Counted from the stretch's first letter, positions 8,774-16,876 are shown. The stretch: 64,000 nucleotides of DNA from Actinomycetospora cinnamomea (GCF_003096675.1 NZ_QEKW01000006.1:248001-312000), one strand, 5' to 3'. Translations and numbers: made by a program. The notes: a model not told the origin generated them from the sequence alone.

Positions 8774-9934
8774 TCAGTCGGGGATGCGGTGCGGCACGAA
8801 CGCCGCGCCGTTGTCGGTGATCAGCCCGGTGGTCTCGCGGATCCCGAGCCCCGCGGACGTGTCGCCGACGATCCACGCACCGAGGGCGGGGCGGTAGCCG
8901 TCGAACTCCGGCAGCGGGTCGAAGAGCTGGTAGACGTAGCCCTCCTCGCCGTACACCCCGCCGGTCTCGGTCTCGTAGCCGGGCGCGACGACCGCGATGT
9001 TGGCGCCCTCGCGTCCGAGCAGGGGCTTGCGAACGTACTCGGTGAGCATCCCGGGGTCACCCAGCGAGGCGGGCAGCAGGTTCGGGTGGCCCGGGTACAT
9101 CTCCCACAGCACGGCGAGCAGCGCCTTGTTCGACAGCAGCGCCTTCCACAGCGGCTCGATCCACGCGGTCTCGGGGAGGCTGCGAGTCACGTGCTTGCCG
9201 AAGTCGTCGCCGAGCACCCACTCCCACGGGTAGAGCTTGTCGACGACCGCGACCGGCGCCTCCTCGAGGTCGACGAAGCGGTCGAGCGCCGAGTCCCAGC
9301 CGAGCTGCTCGATGGCCAGCCCGACCGTGTCCATCCCCGCCTCGGCCGCGCACTCCTGCAGGTAGGCGACGGTGACGTGGTCCTCGCCGGTCGGGTCGGC
9401 CTGGGACCAGCAGAAGTGCACCTCGTTGCGGGGCAGCTTGTCGGCGATCTCGCCCCAGCGCTCGACCAGCTTCTCGTGCAGCGAGTTCCACTGGTCGTCG
9501 TCGGGGTGGACGTCCTTGAGCCAGTACCACTGGCAGATCGACGCCTCGAGCAACGAGGTCGGGGTGTCGGCGTTGTACTCCAGCAGCTTCGCCGGCCCGG
9601 CGCCGTCGTAACGCAGGTCGAAGCGCCCGTAGAGGTGCGGGTCGCCGCGCCGCCACGACGCCGCGACGGCCTCCCAGCTCCACTCGGGCAGCGCGAAGTC
9701 GCGGAACCGCTCGGTGGTGACGACGTGGTCGACGGCCTCCAGGCACATCGAGTGCAGCAGCTCGACGTCGGCCTCGAGCGAGAGCACCTCGGCCATGTCG
9801 AACACGTAGTGCACGGACTCGTCCCAGTACGGGCGGGCGCCGTTGCGCCCGGCCGCGGGGGTGCCGAACACCAGCCCCTGCTCCTCGATCTTCGACTGCC
9901 AGTCGGGGCGGGGCCTGCCGGTCGCTCGCTGCAC
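8774..9934 (-). CDS. Glutathionylspermidine synthase-like ATP-grasp enzyme (YgiC/YjfC family)
   Basis: 386 aa. Start GTG at 9934, with CAGGAT 7 nt upstream (a possible -10) and no good ribosome site. The chain has the conserved blocks of the glutathionylspermidine synthase amidoligase domain (PF03738): YWDESVHY near the N-terminus, GRFDLRYDG and LLEYNADTPTSLLE in the centre, and VRKPLLGREGANI near the C-terminus, a nucleotide-binding lysine region. There is no amidase domain as in E. coli Gsp. Actinobacteria normally make mycothiol, not glutathione, so the true substrates are unknown; the family joins a peptide or amino acid carboxylate to an amine. It lies between a Ser/Gly-rich anchored protein and a DUF350 protein in one operon. 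Confidence 0.86.
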   Translation of the reverse strand: MQRATGRPRPDWQSKIEEQGLVFGTPAAGRNGARPYWDESVHYVFDMAEVLSLEADVELLHSMCLEAVDHVVTTERFRDFALPEWSWEAVAASWRRGDPHLYGRFDLRYDGAGPAKLLEYNADTPTSLLEASICQWYWLKDVHPDDDQWNSLHEKLVERWGEIADKLPRNEVHFCWSQADPTGEDHVTVAYLQECAAEAGMDTVGLAIEQLGWDSALDRFVDLEEAPVAVVDKLYPWEWVLGDDFGKHVTRSLPETAWIEPLWKALLSNKALLAVLWEMYPGHPNLLPASLGDPGMLTEYVRKPLLGREGANIAVVAPGYETETGGVYGEEGYVYQLFDPLPEFDGYRPALGAWIVGDTSAGLGIRETTGLITDNGAAFVPHRIPD

Positions 9935-9962
9935 GACGCCGATCCTGCCCGATGCCCCGTGC

Positions 9963-10775
9963 TCAGCTGCCGCTGGAGCTGCTCCCGCCGCTGCTGCTCG
10001 AGCTGCCGCCCCGGCCCGCCGTGCCGCTGGAGCTGCCGCCGACGCCGAGACCGCCGCGGCTGACGGTGCCGCTGCCGCTGCTGGTGCCCAGCGTGCTGCC
10101 CGAGGTGCCGCTGCGCACCGTCGTGCCGCCGGCCGGCGGCGTGGTGGTGCCCCCCTGCGCGACGGTGCCGACGGGGGCGCTGGAGCCGTAGTTGTAGTGG
10201 TACTGGTTGCCGAAGCCGCCGATGAAGATCGGTACGAACGCTCCGCCGCTGTTGTAGTAGCCGCCCTGCTGGGACCCGGCGCAGTTCTCGTCGGGCACGA
10301 CGACGCCCTGCGCGTCGACGCACTGCGCGGTGACCTCGTCGGGCTGGCTCGCCGCGTAGACGACGGCGACGAGGGCCACCACGCCGACCGCGACCCCGCC
10401 GCCGACCAGCACCCGCTTGCGAATCTTGCGCTTGCGGGCCTCGGCCGCCTCGGCCGCGTCGCGCTGGGCCCGCTCGCGGCGCTGGGCCTCGCGGCGGGCG
10501 CGCTGCTCGGCGACGGTGGGCTCGCGCGGCCTGGTCGTCTCGGGGTCCTGGTAGCGGACCCGGCCACGCCGGTCCGGCGAGCTCTCCGCGACCTCGCCCG
10601 ACGCGGCGTCGGCGTCCGTCCCGCTGCCCGAGCCCTCGGCCGCGGGCACGCCCGAGGGCGGGGTGGCGTCGTCGGCGTCCGACGACCGCTGGGCGTCCGC
10701 GTCGAGGGCGTTCAGGTCGACGTTCTCGGTCCGGCGCTCGGACGGGTCCGCCCGCTCGTCGTCTCGCCCTGTCAT
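9963..10775 (-). CDS. Membrane-anchored Ser/Gly-rich protein, DUF1190-like position
   Basis: 270 aa, ATG start with a strong ggagggg site. The layout is an acidic Ser/Asp-rich cytoplasmic part (1-85), a highly charged Arg/Glu/Ala helix (88-120), one membrane helix (121-142) and an outside part. The outside part begins with a two-Cys segment (C152, C165), runs through a Tyr/Gly stretch (GGYYNSGGAFVPIF) and ends in about 70 residues of Gly, Ser and Thr. The Tyr/Gly stretch resembles YgiB/YjfM (DUF1190) proteins, which also sit beside this ATP-grasp family; this is an inference. It is the first gene of the three-gene operon and may be the substrate or surface partner of the ligase. Confidence 0.72.
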   Translation of the reverse strand: MTGRDDERADPSERRTENVDLNALDADAQRSSDADDATPPSGVPAAEGSGSGTDADAASGEVAESSPDRRGRVRYQDPETTRPREPTVAEQRARREAQRRERAQRDAAEAAEARKRKIRKRVLVGGGVAVGVVALVAVVYAASQPDEVTAQCVDAQGVVVPDENCAGSQQGGYYNSGGAFVPIFIGGFGNQYHYNYGSSAPVGTVAQGGTTTPPAGGTTVRSGTSGSTLGTSSGSGTVSRGGLGVGGSSSGTAGRGGSSSSSGGSSSSGS

Positions 10776-10890
10776 GACCCCTCCACCCGCAGAACACCGG
10801 CACCGCCCGGCGCGTACCGGTCACCGTCGATCCTGCCCGACCGGGCCCTCACCCGTCCCGGCGGACCACGAGCGGCATGATGTCAGGGCG

Positions 10891-12144
10891 ATGCTGCTCC
10901 GGGAACGCCAGTCCGGGCCCTCCGGCGAGGACCGCCCCGACGGCGACGATGACGCCTCGTACCGCGCCCCGCGCGGCGGCCGCTGGGTCGACCGCGTCCT
11001 CGGGCGCGACGACGCCGCCGACCCCCGCCGCCGCGCCGCACGCCGCGGTGTCATCGGGGTCCTGGCCGGCGCGCTGGTCATGCTGGTCGCGGCGACCGCG
11101 CTCGCGGTCACCGGTCAGGGCCTCGACGTCCTCGGCGTCGCCGACCAGCAGCCGTCGGCCGCGGGCGGCGCGGATCCCGAGGAGGACGAGGACGTCCGCC
11201 CGGCGCTGACCACCGAGCCCGGCCGCTGCCTGACCTGGAGCCGTGACGACGCCGGTGACGTGCGCGAGGTCGACTGCGCGCAGCCGCACCTGTTCGAGAG
11301 CGTGGGCGCGGTGAACGCTGCGCAGCCGCCCGGGGCGCCGTTTTCGGACGACGCGGCGTGGCAGCAGCTCGTCACCGATCAGTGCCTGCCGGCCGCGCGG
11401 AACTACCTGCAGGGCCGTCTCGACCCGGCCGGGCGCTACCGGGCGGGCGCGCTCAAGCCCACCCAGGCGGCGTGGGACGGCGGTGACCGCACCGTGCGCT
11501 GCGGCCTGCAGGCCCCCGGCCGCACCGGGGCGCTCTTCCCGTCCCAGGGCCGGGTCGCCGACGCCGACCAGGCCGTCGTGTTCGACGCGGGCACGTGCCT
11601 CGGGCTCGTCGGCAAGGAGGTCTCCGACCCCGTCGCGTGCGGCGAGACCCACGCCGCGGAGGTCGCGGGCATCGTCGACCTCGGGACCCAGTTCCGGGAG
11701 AGCTTCCCGTCGGTCGACGACCAGGACAACTACCTGCAGCCGACGTGCCAGCGGATCGCCGAGCAGTACGTCGGCTCGGCGCAGAAGCTGACCGACTCCA
11801 AGCTCATCGTCTACTGGACGAACCTCGCCGAGGAGTCCTGGACCGCCGGCACCCGGCGGGTGACCTGCAATCTCGGGTCGCTGCTGTCGGACAACTCCGG
11901 CTTCGCCCCGCTGCGGGGCAAGGCCGCCGACGGGGTGACGATCGGCGGCGAGGCGCCCACGACGGCGCCGAGCCTGCGCCCGGGCGCGCCGGCGACGATC
12001 CCGGGGTCGACGACCCCCGCCCCGGACGACGGTGCCGCGACCGGGGGCACGGCCGGCGAGCCCGGCACGGGCCGGACCGACGGTGGTGGCCGGCCCGGCC
12101 TGCCCCTGCCCTCCGTGCCGGTGCCGGGACTGAACGGCGGCTAA
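10891..12144 (+). CDS. Septum formation family membrane protein (Rv3835-like)
   Basis: 417 aa. The ATG at 10891 is preferred; the upstream frame is open but low quality. A charged cytoplasmic N-terminus (1-50) precedes one membrane helix (53-74). The extracytoplasmic part has two similar Cys-containing modules (GRCLTWSRDD...VDCAQPHLFES and GTCLGLVGKEV...VACGETHAAEV) as in the septum formation domain (PF13845), then a Pro/Gly/Thr-rich tail. Six or more Cys outside the membrane suggest disulfides. Function is not established; the name comes from the family. The next gene is a zincin, as in M. tuberculosis (Rv3835-Rv3836). Confidence 0.82.
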   Translation: MLLRERQSGPSGEDRPDGDDDASYRAPRGGRWVDRVLGRDDAADPRRRAARRGVIGVLAGALVMLVAATALAVTGQGLDVLGVADQQPSAAGGADPEEDEDVRPALTTEPGRCLTWSRDDAGDVREVDCAQPHLFESVGAVNAAQPPGAPFSDDAAWQQLVTDQCLPAARNYLQGRLDPAGRYRAGALKPTQAAWDGGDRTVRCGLQAPGRTGALFPSQGRVADADQAVVFDAGTCLGLVGKEVSDPVACGETHAAEVAGIVDLGTQFRESFPSVDDQDNYLQPTCQRIAEQYVGSAQKLTDSKLIVYWTNLAEESWTAGTRRVTCNLGSLLSDNSGFAPLRGKAADGVTIGGEAPTTAPSLRPGAPATIPGSTTPAPDDGAATGGTAGEPGTGRTDGGGRPGLPLPSVPVPGLNGG

Positions 12145-12147
12145 CGT
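12142..12147 (+). promoter_or_regulatory. Putative -10 element of leaderless zincin gene
   Basis: TAACGT, 7 nt before the GTG at 12155; it overlaps the stop codon of the preceding gene. Confidence 0.4.
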
Positions 12148-12154
12148 CGGGCGG

Positions 12155-12499
12155 GTGGACGTGGGCGTCGAGCGCTTCGAGGAGCTCGTCGCCGACGCCC
12201 TCGACGAGCTCCCCGAGCCGCTGATGCGGGCGATGGACAACGTCGTCGTGCTCGTCGACGACCGCCATCCCGACGACCCCGAGCTGCTCGGGCTCTACGA
12301 GGGCGTCGCGCTGACCGAGCGCTACAGCGACTACGGCGGCGTCCTGCCCGACCGGATCACGCTCTACCGCCTGGCCCTCGCCGATGTCTGCGCCGACGAG
12401 GACGAGCTGCGCGAGGAGGTCGCGGTCACGGTCGTGCACGAGATCGCGCACCACTTCGGCATCGACGAGCAGACCCTGCACCGGCTGGGCTGGGGCTGA
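12155..12499 (+). CDS. Zincin-like metallopeptidase, type 1 (DUF1025 / Rv3836-like)
   Basis: 114 aa, GTG start, no ribosome site. The C-terminal part has the zinc protease motif HEIAH at residues 95-99 in VVHEIAHHFGID, and the third ligand is probably in the following short acidic stretch. Length and motif fit the small minigluzincin-like family PF06262. No signal peptide, so cytoplasmic. Substrate unknown. It directly follows the septum-formation gene and converges on the phosphoglycerate mutase gene, with a 50-bp perfect palindrome in between. Confidence 0.85.
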   Translation: MDVGVERFEELVADALDELPEPLMRAMDNVVVLVDDRHPDDPELLGLYEGVALTERYSDYGGVLPDRITLYRLALADVCADEDELREEVAVTVVHEIAHHFGIDEQTLHRLGWG

Positions 12500-12501
12500 C
12501 G

Positions 12502-12551
12502 CCTACGTGCGTGATCTTCTGAGCTATAGCTCAGAAGATCACGCACGTAGG
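12502..12551. terminator. Perfect 50-bp palindrome, probable bidirectional terminator
   Basis: Two 25-nt arms with no loop (left arm begins cctacgtgcgtgatcttctg, centre gagctatagctc) are exact reverse complements. The palindrome fills the 53-nt gap between the convergent zincin (stop 12499) and phosphoglycerate mutase (stop 12553) genes. There is no T-tract, as is usual for GC-rich actinobacterial terminators. Confidence 0.72.
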
Positions 12552-12552
12552 G

Positions 12553-13209
12553 TCAGCCGGTCGGGTCGTCGGTGGCGGGCAGGCCGCCGGGGACGGCGCT
12601 GCGCCAGGCGACGAGGTCCCAGCCGCTCCCGCGGGGCCGGACGACGACGCGCCCGCAGTTGGCGACGTGCTCCTCCTCGCCGCGCGGGGTCCCGACGTGC
12701 TCGACGAGCTGCTGGGCGACCAGCCGCAGCGCGGCACCGTGGCTGACGAGCACGATCGTGCCCCCGTCGACGTGGCGGTCACGGAGGTCGGCGACGACGG
12801 GCAGGTAGCGCGCCAGCAGCTCGTGGCCGCTCTCGCCGCCGGGCTGGGCGACGTGCAGGTCACCGTCCTGCCAGCGGTCGTAGACGCGCCGGAACTCGCG
12901 GATGGCGGGCTCGTCGTTGCGGCCCTCGAGCTCGCCGACCTGCACCTCGTGCACCCCGCCGACCTCGACGGGATCGAGGCCGAGGTGCTCGGCGACCAGG
13001 TGGGCCGTCTCCCTGGCCCGGCGTGCCGGCGAGTGGTAGAGCCCGGCCACGGTGCCGTCGACCCCGTGGGCGAGCTCGCGTCCCAGCGCCCGCGCCTGCT
13101 CGCGCCCCAGCTCGGTGAGCGGCGACCCGGGCAGGACGGTGTCGAGGATACGGTCGATGTTGGCCTGGGTCTGGCCGTGACGGGCGAGGACGAGCCGCAG
13201 GTCGCTCAT
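12553..13209 (-). CDS. Histidine phosphatase / phosphoglycerate mutase family protein (Rv3837c-like)
   Basis: 218 aa. Start ATG at 13209 inside the ATGA overlap with pheA. The RHG signature is in LARHGQTQANI near the N-terminus (phospho-accepting His), the second His is in IVLVSHGAALR, and a GELEGRNDEP block supplies the acid. These are the hallmarks of the dPGM-like histidine phosphatase family; the actual substrate could be a sugar phosphate, nucleotide or coenzyme precursor rather than phosphoglycerate. Coupled to pheA, as in M. tuberculosis. Confidence 0.86.
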   Translation of the reverse strand: MSDLRLVLARHGQTQANIDRILDTVLPGSPLTELGREQARALGRELAHGVDGTVAGLYHSPARRARETAHLVAEHLGLDPVEVGGVHEVQVGELEGRNDEPAIREFRRVYDRWQDGDLHVAQPGGESGHELLARYLPVVADLRDRHVDGGTIVLVSHGAALRLVAQQLVEHVGTPRGEEEHVANCGRVVVRPRGSGWDLVAWRSAVPGGLPATDDPTG

Positions 13210-14186
13210 GCGCCCGTCCCGTCGCGCAGCGCGGCCAGCCACGCGCCGGCCTCGGTGTAGTCCTTGACGGTCTGACCCGGGCCGGGGTCGGCCGCGCGCG
13301 TCGCGTCGTCGCCGGACCCGGCGAGGTGGGCGCGGGGGTACGAGCCGAGGAACCGCACGTCGGTGCAGCGGCGGCGCAGCGCGGCGAGCGCCTCGCCCAT
13401 CGCCGGCTCGGCGACGTGCCCGGTGCCGTCGAGGAAGAACCAGTACTCGCCGCGGCGGTCCCGGAGCGGGCGGGACTCGATGCGGGTGAGGTCGACCCCG
13501 CGCACCGCGATCTCGGTGAGCACGGCGAGCAACGCCCCCGGGCGGTTGACGGTGGTGGCGGCGAGCGAGGTGCGGTCGGCGCCGGTGGGGGCGGGCAGCG
13601 GGCGGCCGTCGGGCCGGCGGACCAGCACGAAGCGCGTCACCGCGTCGCCGGTGTCGTGCACGTCGGACGCCAGCGCCTCCAGCCCGTGGTGGGTGGCGGC
13701 GACGGGCGCGCAGACGGCCGCGTCGACCTCGCCGGCCGCGACCTGGGCCGCGGCGGCCGCCGTCGACGAGGTCAGGCGCACCTCGGCGCCGGGCAGGTGC
13801 TCGGCGATCCAGCGCCGGGTCTGGGCCTCGCCATGGGGGTGCGACGCCACACTGGTCACGGTCTCGCCGGTCGTTCCCGGCCGCACGAGCACGGCGAAAC
13901 GCACCGGCAGCAGGATCTCGCGCACGATCACCAGGGGCGGCGTCTCCACCAGCCCGTCCATGGTCGCGGGCACCCCGCCCTCGACCGAGTTCTCCACCGG
14001 CACGCAGGCCGCGTCGGCGTCGCCGGCGCGCACCGCGTCGAGCGCCGCGGTGGTGCTCGGCAGGGGCCGCAGCTCCGGCTCGGGGTCGCCGAGGGCGTCA
14101 TCGAGAACGCCGGGCCCGAGCGTGTGCAGGGCCTGCTCGCAGAAGGTGCCGTGCGGGCCGAGGAACGCCACACGCTGTCCGGTCAC
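13206..14186 (-). CDS. pheA: Prephenate dehydratase
   Basis: 326 aa from the GTG at 14186 (328 aa if the GTG two codons upstream is used; the -10-like TACGCT 8 nt upstream favours 14186). The catalytic domain has AFLGPHGTF at the start, PVENSVEGGV in the middle and the TRF substrate motif in GDAVTRFVLV. An ACT regulatory domain follows with NRPGALLAVLTEIA and the ESRPL phenylalanine-binding motif. The enzyme decarboxylates and dehydrates prephenate to phenylpyruvate in phenylalanine synthesis and is feedback-inhibited through the ACT domain. Coupled by ATGA overlap to a histidine phosphatase gene. Confidence 0.94.
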   Translation of the reverse strand: MTGQRVAFLGPHGTFCEQALHTLGPGVLDDALGDPEPELRPLPSTTAALDAVRAGDADAACVPVENSVEGGVPATMDGLVETPPLVIVREILLPVRFAVLVRPGTTGETVTSVASHPHGEAQTRRWIAEHLPGAEVRLTSSTAAAAAQVAAGEVDAAVCAPVAATHHGLEALASDVHDTGDAVTRFVLVRRPDGRPLPAPTGADRTSLAATTVNRPGALLAVLTEIAVRGVDLTRIESRPLRDRRGEYWFFLDGTGHVAEPAMGEALAALRRRCTDVRFLGSYPRAHLAGSGDDATRAADPGPGQTVKDYTEAGAWLAALRDGTGA

Positions 14187-14194
14187 GTCCACCG

Positions 14195-14200
14195 AGCGTA
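14195..14200 (-). promoter_or_regulatory. Putative -10 element of leaderless pheA
   Basis: TACGCT on the minus strand, 8 nt before GTG 14186 but only 2 nt before the upstream GTG, so it argues for the downstream start. Confidence 0.38.
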
Positions 14201-14219
14201 CGGGGCCCGGCCCCGGGAT

Positions 14220-15203
14220 TCAGAGCAGGCCGAGGCGCGCGAGCTCGGGGCCCTGGGCGGCGGCCGCCGTGGACCCGAACGAGGAGAAGAGGGCCCGCAC
14301 CCGCGTGGCCGAGGCCTGGTCGACCCCGGCGAGCTCGGCGGCGAGCCCGGGGCCGTCGGTGACGAGCAGCGCCTCGCCGATCCGCTCCTCGGGGTCCTCG
14401 TCGGGGCCCGTCGCGAGCGCGCGCACCGTCGCCACCAGCAGGTTCAGCCAGCCGTGGTGAGTGAAGCCGGTGCCGGGATCGGTGTGGCGCACCGCGGCCT
14501 GCAGCCCGATGCTCGCCGTGAACGACCGCCCGGCCCTCACGGCGAGGGCCAGGAACCCCGCGACGTCACGCACGCCCGGGAACGCCCCGGCCCGCCCGCC
14601 GCCGCACCGCAGCTTCGGCCGGCAGCCGTGCTCGACGACCCGCCGGACCCCGTCGAGCCAGTCCTCCGAGCCGTCGGCGTCGGGGCGCCGCGGCTCCACG
14701 ACCGCGACGACCTCCTCGGGCACGAACTCGGTGACCCGCTCGAGCCAGACCGTGTCGACGTCGTGCGGGGCCGGCATCTCCACCGTGCGCGGGTCGAGCA
14801 GCGCGGCCCGCGACGAGGTGAGCGACAGCGCCTTCGGCACGCCGCCGAGGCCGGTGTCCACGGACAGGGCCACGGGGACGGGGCCGGCGGGGCGGCGCTT
14901 GACCAGCTCGGCGACCAGCTCGGAGAGCCGCGAGACCGGGACCACGAGCGAGCCGAGCAGGCTGCCGGCGTCGGAGCCCCGGGCGGCGAGGTAGGAGTCC
15001 ACGGCGTCGGCCATCTCCGGCCGCGGCCCCTCGGCCACGAGCGTCGCGTCGTCGACGATCGCGCGGAGCAGCGGGGGCACACCGTCGACCGGTGCCCCGC
15101 CGGCCTGGGGGACGGTGGACACGATCGCACGGTAGCGGGCGGGCCACGGCGGTCCGGGCACCGGCCCGGAGGATCCAGGGCGCTCGTCCGGACGGTCTCG
15201 CAT
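14220..15203 (-). CDS. Conserved actinobacterial protein of unknown function beside pheA
   Basis: 327 aa from the ATG at 15203; a GTG at 15122 is an alternative shorter start (300 aa). The frame has strong third-position GC. I do not recognise a domain by motif. Visible features are a central VDTVWLERVTEF segment, a Cys-containing KLRCGGGRAGAFP block and a hydrophobic FLALAVRAGRSFTASIGLQAAVRH region that includes a FTHHGWLN sequence; the layout suggests a soluble enzyme with a TIM-barrel-like pattern, but this is only an impression. It is transcribed divergently from the DUF2470 gene, and the IdeR-like box between them could affect both. Confidence 0.72.
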   Translation of the reverse strand: MRDRPDERPGSSGPVPGPPWPARYRAIVSTVPQAGGAPVDGVPPLLRAIVDDATLVAEGPRPEMADAVDSYLAARGSDAGSLLGSLVVPVSRLSELVAELVKRRPAGPVPVALSVDTGLGGVPKALSLTSSRAALLDPRTVEMPAPHDVDTVWLERVTEFVPEEVVAVVEPRRPDADGSEDWLDGVRRVVEHGCRPKLRCGGGRAGAFPGVRDVAGFLALAVRAGRSFTASIGLQAAVRHTDPGTGFTHHGWLNLLVATVRALATGPDEDPEERIGEALLVTDGPGLAAELAGVDQASATRVRALFSSFGSTAAAAQGPELARLGLL

Positions 15204-15215
15204 CTCGCCGAGAAA

Positions 15216-15234
15216 TGAGGTTAGGCTCCCCTCA
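15216..15234. promoter_or_regulatory. IdeR/DtxR-like iron box
   Basis: The 19-mer TGAGGTTAGGCTCCCCTCA matches the IdeR/DtxR consensus at about 15 of 19 positions and has TGAGG/CCTCA inverted arms. It lies 22 nt upstream of the DUF2470 start and 13 nt upstream of the divergent ATG at 15203. It contains a TAGGCT hexamer on the plus strand and TAACCT on the minus strand, so a bound iron regulator would cover possible promoters in both directions. From memory, the M. tuberculosis counterpart Rv3839 is IdeR-controlled. Confidence 0.62.
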
Positions 15235-15255
15235 GTTCGCGACCGAGGGAGTCCG

Positions 15256-16122
15256 ATGGCCAGGAGCCGACCGCCCACACCGCCCGTCCCCCCGCCCGCC
15301 GAGCGGGCCCGGACGCTGGCCGGCCGGGCCCAGCACGCCTCCGTCATCGACGGGGTGCACGGCGGGGTCGCCCGCGGGCCGGGTGGGACGACCAGCGGGG
15401 ACGGGGACCTGCGCGCCACGCCGACGCTGCACCACGTGCCCGCGACCGGGGCCGCCACGCTGCAGTTCCCCGACGACCACCCGCTCGTGCTGCGGGCCCG
15501 CGAGCGCAGCGACGCCCTGCTGCCCGTCATGCTCGAGCTCGTCGACGTCGCGCCGGTGACCCTGCGCCGGCCGGTACGCGGGCTGCTGTGGCTCTCCGGG
15601 CGGCTCCGCGTGCTGCCGCTGCGGGTGGCGCGGCGCGCGGCCCTGCGCATCGCCGCCGAGCAGCCCGACGAGCGCCTGCTCGACGTCGGCCACGGCGAGT
15701 CGCTGTTGCGCCTCGAGCCGGCGATGGTCGTGCTCTCCGACGCGGAGGGCACCGAGGCGCTCGCCCCCACCGCGATGGCCTCCGCACCCGTCGACCCCGT
15801 GGCCGGCACGGGAGACCGCTGGCTGGCGCACCTCGCCGCCGCCCACGCGGGCACCCTGTCCGCGCTCGCCCCGCACCTGCCGGAGCACCTGCGCCGTCCC
15901 GGACACCGGCTGGCCCCGCTGGGCGTCGACCGCTACGGCCTGCGCCTGCGCGTGGAGACCGAGCGCGACGACCACGACGTGCGCCTCGCGTTCTCGACCC
16001 CGCTGTCGTGCCCGGGCCAGCTGGGCGAGGCCGTGCGGGCGCTCATCGGTTGCCCGCGCAGCTCCGGCGACCGCGACGTCCCCGGCCTGCGGGCTACGCC
16101 GCGTCCCGCAACGGGCGCGTGA
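15256..16122 (+). CDS. DUF2470 domain protein, probable iron/heme-related (Rv3839-like)
   Basis: 288 aa, ATG with gaggga 5 nt upstream. An N-terminal region resembling a split-barrel flavin/heme-binding fold (about 60-180) precedes a C-terminal DUF2470 domain (about 193-275, starting RWLAHLAAAHAGTL). DUF2470 is found in HugZ-type heme proteins and in the glutamyl-tRNA reductase binding protein. The upstream IdeR-like box predicts repression when iron is sufficient. The last 29 nt overlap the convergent DUF3817 gene. Exact biochemical role unknown. Confidence 0.78.
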   Translation: MARSRPPTPPVPPPAERARTLAGRAQHASVIDGVHGGVARGPGGTTSGDGDLRATPTLHHVPATGAATLQFPDDHPLVLRARERSDALLPVMLELVDVAPVTLRRPVRGLLWLSGRLRVLPLRVARRAALRIAAEQPDERLLDVGHGESLLRLEPAMVVLSDAEGTEALAPTAMASAPVDPVAGTGDRWLAHLAAAHAGTLSALAPHLPEHLRRPGHRLAPLGVDRYGLRLRVETERDDHDVRLAFSTPLSCPGQLGEAVRALIGCPRSSGDRDVPGLRATPRPATGA

Positions 16123-16432
16123 TCCTCCGCTCCGCCACGAACGACACGAACGGGATCGTGCCGGCCAGCGCGACGAGCACGGCGCGACCGACCGGCCAGC
16201 GGTCCCGGTAGGCGAGGTCGGCGGTGAGCAGGAGGTAGCCCATGTAGAGGAAGCCGTGCACCGGGCCGACGATCGCCACCACGGTGCCGTCGCCGGCGAG
16301 GTACTTCAGCGGCATCCCGATCAGCACGAGCACGAGCAGGCCGACACCGACCACCCAGGCGCCGACGCGGTAGCGCTTCAGCGCGGCGACGACCTCGGGG
16401 GTCGGCGGGGCCTCGGGCGGGCTGGTGGTCAC
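16094..16432 (-). CDS. DUF3817 family membrane protein
   Basis: 112 aa, GTG start in a GTGA overlap with the upstream gene. Three hydrophobic helices with KRYRVGAWVVG at the start, the GPVHGFLYMGYLL block (conserved His) and FVAERRI near the end, as in DUF3817 (PF12823) of actinobacteria and Bacillus YdzA. Function unknown. Co-transcribed with the membrane protein at 16429-16863; its 3' end overlaps the DUF2470 gene antisense by 29 nt. Confidence 0.82.
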   Translation of the reverse strand: MTTSPPEAPPTPEVVAALKRYRVGAWVVGVGLLVLVLIGMPLKYLAGDGTVVAIVGPVHGFLYMGYLLLTADLAYRDRWPVGRAVLVALAGTIPFVSFVAERRITRPLRDAA

Positions 16433-16863
16433 GACGGTTCGGTCTCCTTCTCCTCGCGAGCGGCCAGCTCGGCGAGCATCGCGTTGTACCGGGCCCGACC
16501 CGGCGCGGGGGCGTCGTCGGCGTCCATCCCGCCCTCCCGCACCCCGGAGGGTCGCGGGCCGAACGGGGAGTCGGCAGGCGCGGCCCGCACCGGCGTGGCC
16601 GCCGGACGGTCCTCCTCGGGCTCCTGCCGGGCGCGCACCTCGGCCAGCGCGCGGGCCTCGGCGCGCAGCATCCGCCACCACAGCGCGGCGAAGAACAGGC
16701 CGAACAGCGGCCACTGGAACGCGTAGCCGGCGTTGAGCAGCGACCCTCCGGGCGACTCCGCGCGGATGACCTGCCAGTAGGCCATCGCCCCGCACACGAC
16801 GACGGCCACGAGCGCGAACAGCGTCCACCCGATCCAGCGCGGGGTGACCAGCAGTCGCAGCAC
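16429..16863 (-). CDS. Two-helix membrane protein of unknown function
   Basis: 144 aa, GTG start. Two hydrophobic helices (about 10-30 and 48-64) are followed by a charged, Pro-rich cytoplasmic tail (65-144). The sequence [10 protein letters not shown] at the start and AYWQVIRAE between the helices are typical of a small membrane protein widely found in actinobacteria near DUF3817 genes. No function is known to me. A TAACCT hexamer 7 nt upstream and no ribosome site suggest a leaderless transcript. Confidence 0.75.
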   Translation of the reverse strand: MLRLLVTPRWIGWTLFALVAVVVCGAMAYWQVIRAESPGGSLLNAGYAFQWPLFGLFFAALWWRMLRAEARALAEVRARQEPEEDRPAATPVRAAPADSPFGPRPSGVREGGMDADDAPAPGRARYNAMLAELAAREEKETEPS

Positions 16864-16870
16864 GCCTCCG

Positions 16871-16876
16871 AGGTTA
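16871..16876 (-). promoter_or_regulatory. Putative -10 element of leaderless membrane gene pair
   Basis: TAACCT on the minus strand, 7 nt before GTG 16863. Confidence 0.4.

Noticed and set aside
14720..15240. Transposon or prophage remnant near pheA
   Set aside because: Codon use and gene order match the neighbours and the M. tuberculosis order; no integrase, transposase or terminal repeats.
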